This document shows positions 53,025 to 62,000 of a stretch of DNA of 64,000 nt, one piece after another (within the stretch, counting starts at the first letter, position 1; the number at the start of each line of letters is the position of its first letter). The notes beneath the pieces are model-generated. The model ran no database searches. It worked only from the letters and a program-made list of their open reading frames with translations, and had not been told where the DNA came from. The DNA is from Halictus rubicundus (lineage: Eukaryota > Arthropoda > Insecta > Hymenoptera > Halictidae). The position numbers were made by a program, and so were the translations under genes. Location of the stretch: positions 3,085,822 to 3,149,821 of the forward strand of contig NC_135158.1 in assembly GCF_050948215.1 (NCBI RefSeq), read 5' to 3'.

Positions 53025-56000
53025 CTATTCTCTCTTGCGCCTCTTTCTCTGCGGATAAGGGGGCACGGGGATAGGGAAAACTGAATCTAGTCTAGGACAC
53101 CACCACCCCCGAAGGCTGCCGGAGACGGGCACAGGGGAAGAACACAAGACGCGAGGGGATGAGAGGGAACGATCCTCGGCCACCCCCGAGGGAGAAAGTG
53201 AGAGACACAGGGGTGACGGGGCACCGGGATCGCGGATAGAGGGACACGGTAACTCTAATAAGGGGAATTTTGCATATTCTAGCTCTCGTGCTGCGATCCA
53301 GACCGGGCCGCGCACCCTTCCTCCCTCGTTTGCATATACTAGCCGTACTGCGAATAATTTAACCCGCGCCACCACCGTCTACGGGGTGTCCTTCTGCTTC
53401 GGGAGCCTTTTACAAATGGAGAAGCATATGTTCGAAAAGAGTGGGAAATGTTGTTGCAAATGTGGGCCCTGCGTGGCCTTCTTTACGAGTCTGTCTGATT
53501 CTGTTCTTGTTGGTAGTCTGATTGTGGGAGAGTACATGGGGAAGGTCGTACGATCGGTTTCGGGGGGGTTGAAGCCACGCCCAGGTGGCAAGAAATAATT
53601 TATTGTTACTTGTTGTCAATTTTCATCCCCAAATTTAACCCTCCCACTTCGTACTGGGTTTGAGTTAAGTGTGCGTTGGATTCTCGAGTTGTTCACATGC
53701 AGATATAAGAACGTCAACGTTTCACCGTGAAATAGCTCTCTTAGGGTTCTTCGAAGTAAATTCGAAAAGTGGATCAGCTAGGGCCCACGTTTATATGAAC
53801 ATTTCTTTACTGTCCTCATCCGTAGATTATCAAAGACTTTTCCCAACACTACGGGACACCCTGTGCATCCGTAGCTAGCCGGAGAAAATCCCTCCGTCCC
53901 GGGACCCCGTTCTAACGTCCGTGTAACCATAATGTGGGCGTCTGGGGGGTGGTTAACTGTGCACCCCGAGCGTCTCTCTTCCTCTTACTGCCTCAAACGA
54001 GGATGTAGAGAGATCCCGAGGCCGAAAGAAATAAAAGGATGTATAGAAGTGTCGGGCAAAAAGGCTGATTATGCTGTTGAAGGAGAATTGCCGGGTAAAA
54101 ATTCCCGTGTTACGCCCCGGACGTGGAACGAGCTAAATGCTCGCGCCCCGGGCCGCGGGAGCTTCTTCTTTTCGGATTAGGAAGCTGGAAAGTTCTCGGT
54201 GCTGTCGGGTTAGATATTTAGTAAAGCGATGAATTCTTCTACATTTGTTACTAATTGAGATTTGCTTGCGGAAGATTGGCTGACTCCAAGAAACCGCTGA
54301 AGAAGCTACGGAAAAAGCAAAATCAGGCTCTGAGCAAATATTCGGAGGCTATCAGGAGCGATCTTAGTAAATTGGATCGACTGAAGTTCAAGGCCATCGT
54401 GGTGATCGAGATTCATGCCAGGGATGTCATCGAGAAGATGTACAAGGCCAGTAAGTGGTCAATTATTTTTAATCTGTAAAAATATTACTTGCTGTGGGCG
54501 TGGTTTGAAAGGTATATGTGGGAGGAGCCTGAGCGGGCGTGGTTAAGTTGCTCTTACTGCTGATAAAGTCAGGTTTATCATATTATCTATGTGGGCGTGG
54601 TCTCGATGTTTCCTCCATGTTCCAGCAGTCAGGACAGTGCCCCCAATGGCAACTTCTGCCTGATCAACGAGCTCCCATCGAGTCAGTTGTTCACAGACCC
54701 TTCGCGCTTTATCATCGTTACGTGTCGTGCCCTTTTTCCCGCGAAAACAGCTGCCGACAACAAATTACAGGTTTTACGGGATTTGGCCAGACGTTCCCCA
54801 CGGTATGACGTCCCGACGACGTGGAACGCGTGTTCCAGAGAGGGCTGGAGGTCGGTCGGAACATCCCCCAGGATCCCTCGTAAATTCATCTCTCGGTATT
54901 GGGTCGAAAATAGATAAACGACCGGATAGACGGGGCGGGAGGTTCCGGAACCAAGCCAGTATTATCCTTGCAACCGTGGAAACAATTTGCCGCGGACGTC
55001 GGCAAACATTGCTAAGTGAACAGGCACAATATTTACCGATCCGAGCGAGTTGTAATATATTTGGCAAACGGGCGTGTCAACCGGCCGTCGATTTATCCGG
55101 AACGGAAACGTGTCGCGGATTAATAGGATCGCGAGGATTAAACTAATGCAGGCCACTCGTTACCCGAATGTTTGAATAGAGGCTCGTTCTTTCATTCCTT
55201 CGATCCAGTCCTCTTTAGACTCCATGAGAAGCAAAACATCGTTCCTCGTGGGTCAAAATATTTATTTCAAACGAAATCTTTTGCAATCTGAACACTAGGC
55301 TGGTACACGGGGAGCTACGAGGCTACGGCCACTCAGGCCACACCCACTTAGGCCACTCGTACAGAAAGCAAAAACCAAAACCTGCTCAGCTTATCTTTTA
55401 ACGAGCATAAAGCATAATTTAATGTCTTCAAATAGACCTAAGAATTCCATCTTTTCGTGCCAGATAGGAATTCCATTTAAAATTTGTGGATATTGCTATG
55501 GTAGTGAATATGTCAATAAGAAAATATTTCCAAAACATTGGCAAACATTGAAAACTCATTCCGAATTTCAGATTGCAAAGACGTATCCACCTTCGAATGG
55601 CTGTCGCAGCTGCGTTTCTACTGGGACAAGGACATCGACGACTGCATCGTCTGGCAGACGAACACGCACTTCATCTACGGCTACGAGTACCTCGGGAATA
55701 GCGGTCGTCTAGTGATAACTCCGTTGACGGACCGGTAACTAAAAACGAAGTTGTTCCCCCGTTTTTCCCCATGGAAATTTTTCCATCTTCTCTCCGCGTC
55801 GATCCAGTCGAAACCGTCGTCGAGTCTGTTGATTAAGCGTTAATTGAGTCTCCGGGTGTTTCTCGCAAAATTTTCCAGAACGCGAATCAATGAAGAACGA
55901 ACTTGCATCGCGAAGTTTCGACGATCTCATTCCCGTAGCCGTCACTTCGAACACCGTTGATTAACGTTGATTGCGCCTTTCCCTAGCTCTTCGCGTCCCA

Positions 56001-59000
56001 AACTCGTCACTTAGGCCGTCTTTGAGTCTAGCGCGCTGATTTTTCAAGATGTCGTCTAGCACCCGGCGTTGATTAGCCGGGTTGAGTTAATTAGATAATC
56101 GTGGGTTCTTCCATCGAGCTTTTCCAGTAGCTGTGAATCAAGCAGAAGGCGGAAATTTTCCTTCGAAGCACCGGGAGCTACGATACTATGCCCAGTTAGG
56201 CCACTCCCACAAACAGAGACAGTTAATCGTGGCTGTTTTTTACCAGAAATATAGATGCAAACTGATATAATGATGATCAAAAAATAATAGAGATCTGCTG
56301 ACTTTGTCGAATGCTGGAGCAACGAGTCCACGCCCACTCGGTGTAGCCACGCCTATTCTATACAGAGAGAAAACAAATAAGTCAGTCTGTAGTTGTTACT
56401 TCGATAAGTTTCAGTGAAGTTAGGCTTCTTTGTAATCGTCATGGACCAGGCATGGACAAATATTGCCCTCTAGAGCGCAGGCCACGCCCACTCATTACGG
56501 AAAAAGCAAGATAAATAACCTTCTATTGCCAGTTTGGTAATTCTGTCTTCATTAGCAATTAACTATTTGCTCCTGGGGCCAGTTTAGGTGCTGTCAGGCC
56601 CGACAGGTCCACGCCTTCCGTGGATCGTTAGGACGCTCAATAGAGCCCAAGACGGCGTTCCCGATAAGGGAGACCGTGTCGAAACTTGCCAGCTAATTTG
56701 TACGGCGAATCGCAACCGGGTCTCGCGTCTGCCTTATTCTATTAGCTACAACGAAGTTAATATTTCGACGACAGGGGTGTGGGGGTGTCGGTCTCGCGTA
56801 CTGCCTTGTAATTGTAATCTCATGCGGCATCGGCAATCGTCGCGACCCCCGACCTAATTACCTCGTATTGCGCTATCGACCTGCGTGTAACTCGCTCTCG
56901 ACCGGTACGCGTTTGTAATGGGAATCGCTTTCACGCGTGACCCCGTTTCACGTTGGCAGCCGGCGCCGCTCAGAATCCTCGAATTTGCCGGCTGATTTCG
57001 CGCTGATTCGGGGACGAGCCTCGCAACTAATCACGTAATTATTAACCGCGCCATTATTGTCGGCCCGATTCGCCTCGAGTCCGTAATCCACGCATTTTAA
57101 CCCCGTTCGAAAAATAAATTTGTTCAAGCTGCGTGTGAACAATTACATACTGAAGCTAGTCTCTGGAAAAATTTGTGGAAAATTAGCTAGACTATGACAA
57201 ATTTCAGTGAGAGTATCATACGTTTCTGTAAGGGATGAAGCCATGCCCAGAGGGCTGAAAATACTAGTGAATTTTCACGCCCAATTTTGATCCTTTGCAC
57301 TGTGGGGTGTCACTAAAAATTAAAAAACCATAATTCCCAACAATTTTCACCAAATTAATTTTCATTTAATAAATTGCTAAAAATTCGAGACTTGCACGAG
57401 TGACTATTTAATTTCACAGGCTTGATTCTGGTCTCGGGGGTTGAAATAGAACAAAGGGTTTAAAATTGCGCGAATGAATGCAGAATTCTTAGGGACCAGG
57501 ACTACGGCAGTTGCATTGCGCAAAGTTCTCGGTTAGGCAAACGAAATTTGGCTCGTCGAGTGCGTACATGGCAACATGAGCCACGTAATTCAGCCCTGCC
57601 AGAACACACAGAGGTACTAACCCCGTGGTCGGTTTTGAGAGCGTAGTTCACGTGGCGCGACATCAAAGAAAACGGATAGTGGTGCCCGCCATCCACGATA
57701 CTTAACGAGGTATCGATTTAATCGCGATAAAAGGGTACCGGCCGCGTCTAATTTATGGACAGGCCCGAACCATCTCGATACATTTGTTCCCCGGGAGAAT
57801 TTGTCTTGGGGACAAGACGAACGCGACGACGCCCCCTTCCTCAATCCCCCATAGTGCGTCCCACCCCGAAACGGATTAAACGACGAAACGCGCCGTGGCC
57901 CTGTCCAGCTGAAGATTTGGAACCCTTTTATCGGTGACCGATCGGAACTTTGTCAAGCTACTCACTTTTTAACGTTTCATCAGTTATTTATCATTGTCTT
58001 CGGAATTATCTGTGGTTTTTATTAAGAAAACACGTGTTTTCAATATTTTATTGGTTTCAAGACGAGTGAAGTTTAAACCTCCAATTTTTATTAGCCTTGA
58101 AATTGGAAAAATTGTATGTAATTCGTTTTGTGGTGTCTTGTTCAGTAGTACTAAAATTGCTGATATTTAAACTATTGTAACTTGGGGAAGAAAGTCTTGG
58201 GGGAGAAAATGACTAATGTATTATAGTAGTAGAAGCTTCAGCCTTTAAAATGAGCCAGGGTTTATGCGATTTTTTTTACAAAATTATGACAGGAATTTCG
58301 ATGAGGGTTTAGTGACAATATTGAACTCGCAACTGCTTGAATATTAGACTAATAACTATGTAGATCAGTGGCTTATTAGTACAGATTCGATGTTGGTAAC
58401 AGATGTTACATCACCCTAACCACGGCCCTGCACTTGTACCGTGGAGGCAGCCCGAAGGGACCAGCAGGCACCGGGAAAACAGAGACTGTGAAGGATCTAG
58501 GAAAAGCCCTGGGATTCAACGTGATCGTGGTGAACTGTTCCGAAGGGCTCGATTACAAAAGCATGGGGCGGTTGTTCTCCGGACTGGCGCAGACTGGTGC
58601 ATGGGGTTGCTTCGACGAATTCAATCGGTGAGATCGAAACACAAAAATTCCCTAGAAAAATCCCGAAAAAGACGTCCCAGATTCTTCACAATTTTTCCCA
58701 ACCTTCATTCGTCAAGAATACAAAATCAATACGATAGAAGGACGGTATAACTAAATTTGTAAATTCCCATTTCGAAAATGAAGAACTACGAAACTAAATT
58801 AAAAGAAGACTCTCCTTATATTTTTAGAATCATTAAAAACTAAGTGTCAAACTATAAAGTAAGGAACAGCCGAGGCTTAAAAATGTAGAAAACAGCTGCA
58901 ACAATTCTGAACGTGTCTAATACATCGTAACGCGATTTAATGCGCTCCCGAACGACGCTGCGCAGTTTTTCCGTTTGCCATTTAACGCGGTCGTTAAGAC

Positions 59001-62000
59001 GCAGCTTTAACAAGTCGACAAATCGGTGATAGCCGACCCGGTTAATGCCTGGACGCTCAACGAGGGGCTATTTTCACGAGAGTTCCTTCTACCTGTTAAC
59101 GATACAGCATAAACATCGAAGTGTTGTCGGTGGTGGCGCAACAAATCCTCTCGATACTGACGGCCCTCTCGCAGAAGCTGACCAAGTTCGTGTTCGAGGG
59201 CATAGAAATAACTTTGGTGCACACCTGCGGCGTCTTCATCACGATGAACCCCGGATACGCGGGCCGCACCGAGCTGCCCGATAATCTCAAATCCATGTTC
59301 CGACCAATCTCGATGATGGTGCCGGACAGCAACATGATCGCAGAGATCAATTTGTTCGGCGAGGGATTCGAGAACACCCGGGTCCTCGCCAGAAAGGTTA
59401 CCCAGCCAGCTACCTACATCCACAGATCAAGACATTTATCTTCCTCGAACCACGCTCGGGGAGAAATAAGACCGATTCCACTCTCGGCTGTCGTTGCAGG
59501 TTTTCACTTTGTACACGCTGGCGCAGCAGCAACTCAGCAAACAGTATCACTATGATTTCGGGCTGAGAGGAATTGTTACGTTGACCAGGTACGCTGGGAA
59601 GAAGAAGAGGCAGTATCCTAATTTGCCTGATGACGAGGTAGGAATTTTGCGAAGCAATTGTGCGAAGCAGAAATTAAATAAAAATTGATTTCACCTCTCC
59701 ATCATTTCGATACAAGCAACTTCACAGTATTCTTAGATTTTCCTAATCTTTTGCTGTTTTACATTTCACCCATCCAATGTTTTCATAAATTCATATATCT
59801 ATAAATGTGAGCTTTGGGATTTAGTCTCGATTTAGAAGTTGCTAAATTCTCTACAAATTATATTTATAATCAATTTTTAAAGAATCAAGAAGCAAAGCTA
59901 TACCAATCCACCCCTAAAAATTGTGTACTTAAAATCCAAGCATTCCAAAAATGGAGCATAGTGTACAGTGAATTTCACAGTTCTTCAGCTAAATAACCCT
60001 TTCCTCCAAGGACACTGACCACTTCACACCATTCCTTCTCCATCACTGTCGCCCTCTGTCAACCATACTATGTCTACTCCGGTCCGTTATCGTTACGAGT
60101 CGTTGTAAAATCGGTTTAACAGGAAACTGATGAGCGTCTCTCGTGGTACACAGGTGATCATCCTAGCGATGAAGGACATGAACGTCGCTAAACTCACCTC
60201 GGACGACCTGCCCCTGTTCCTGAGCATCACCGGCGACCTCTTCCCGGACGTCGAGGTGCCGACGGTGGATTACGAGGAAATTATCGCTTATATAACCAAG
60301 GAGGCTGTCAAGCAGAAGCTTCTGGTAATCGTCCCTCGGGCTGAGAACATTCTCCTTGGCCAGAAGACGTTCCTTCTTACTCCTCCCCAGATAAAGGCGA
60401 TTTTTACAGAGTCCCCCGGGTACGATCGATCGAGAAATTACAAGCCTGTAAATTCCGGAGCACGTACATTGAATATCGATAATCCGAGACCCCGGCGAGA
60501 TTCAATCGAGTATATTATCGCGACACCGAGAATTGTTAATAATCGTCCGGTGGAATTTCGCCGGGCTGCGTGGGCGGGTCCGATTGACCCGTTTGCACCC
60601 AGAATCTGGGTGTGAAATGGTTATCGGCGTCCCTATATCGGACTCTCCATATCTCGCCACCTCCTTCCGGATCTGAAAAATTAGTTTGGAAAAGTTTCAA
60701 GTTCAATCGGCTAAGAGGTTAGAATATTCGCTCAAAAAACCAAGCCCTAGTTAGCGTTGCAAAAATATCGCTCACTTTAAAAAAATCTGCAAATGATTCT
60801 ACCTCGAAATCATCCCCGAAGCTGTTACGATTGGAGCAGGAAAAATTCTGAAAACTGAGAAAGTGTCGTTTCTTAGGAATCTCTCGAGTACCGAGGGTGA
60901 CCAGTGAAAATCGATTATCCACTGCTTACTAAATGCAAAATTTTGATCGGATAATGTCTGGGGAAGGACTGGAACGTGGCTGAGCAATATTTCACGTTTG
61001 CCAGAGATCTAGAAAATGATTTCGTGGGAAACGAATCGTGTCTGGGGCCGAGCAACGCTCGAATCCCAATTTCAGCCCTCCCAGACGCCATTAACATCCC
61101 CATTCGAGCCGCCCCCGGTTGAACTTCCGGCCGGAGTTTGCTCGACTAACATTGTTTACAGCCTATTCCCTCGATGCTGACGAAAGTTATCGAGGTGTAC
61201 GAGACGATGAATTCGAGGCACTCGACGATGCTGGTCGGCGAGTCGAACACGGGTAAAACGGTTACCTGGCGGGTGCTGCAGTCCACGCTGACTGCCATGA
61301 AGAACGACAAGAAGCCCGGGTACAACGCCGTCCACGTGTACCCGATTAATCCGAAGGCGTTGAGCTTGGGCGAGCTGTACGGCGAGTACAATCTTTCCAC
61401 CGGGGAGTGGCACGACGGCGTCATATCCTCGATCATGCGGAAAACCTGTTCCGGTATATATCGGCGATTCAGTTTTCCGAGCGCGTTTTTTGCGAAGCAC
61501 CGGCTTCCCCGGGAGTGTATCGTGACACGGTCCGCCTAGCGTAAACGAGACAACGTGCACACAGAATCTCGTTACTTTTGACAGAGGATACGCCTGACGA
61601 GAAATGGATCCTCTTTGACGGGCCCGTGGACGCCGACTGGATCGAGAACATGAACAGCGTCATGGACGACAACAAGGTGAGACTGCACGGTTCCCAAAAC
61701 GCATCCAGTTTGCCGGTGACAGTAAAATCATGGAACCTCGCGGGAACTCGGAATTTAGAGCTCAGATTTAGGAAATCGTTATACCTATTTTAGACTAGAT
61801 CCAGAATAGGTCTAATTTTAATCTGGGTTCAGATTACTACAATTTTAGTCCAAGATTAACTTTAATACAGCTCCAATCGAAAGCCCAGGCAGTCAGAAGT
61901 AACATACGAAAATGTTGAGGAGGTGTAATGAAATTGTTATGAAAGAATTTCGAGATTATTATTGATGTCGAACCTCGAAACGTGTCGCAGGTTTTGACCC

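Noticed and set aside
60325..60615. Read-through of DNAH2 exon 32 for another 97 codons
   Set aside because: Homology stops exactly at the CTG|GTAATC donor and resumes at 61162 in exon 33.
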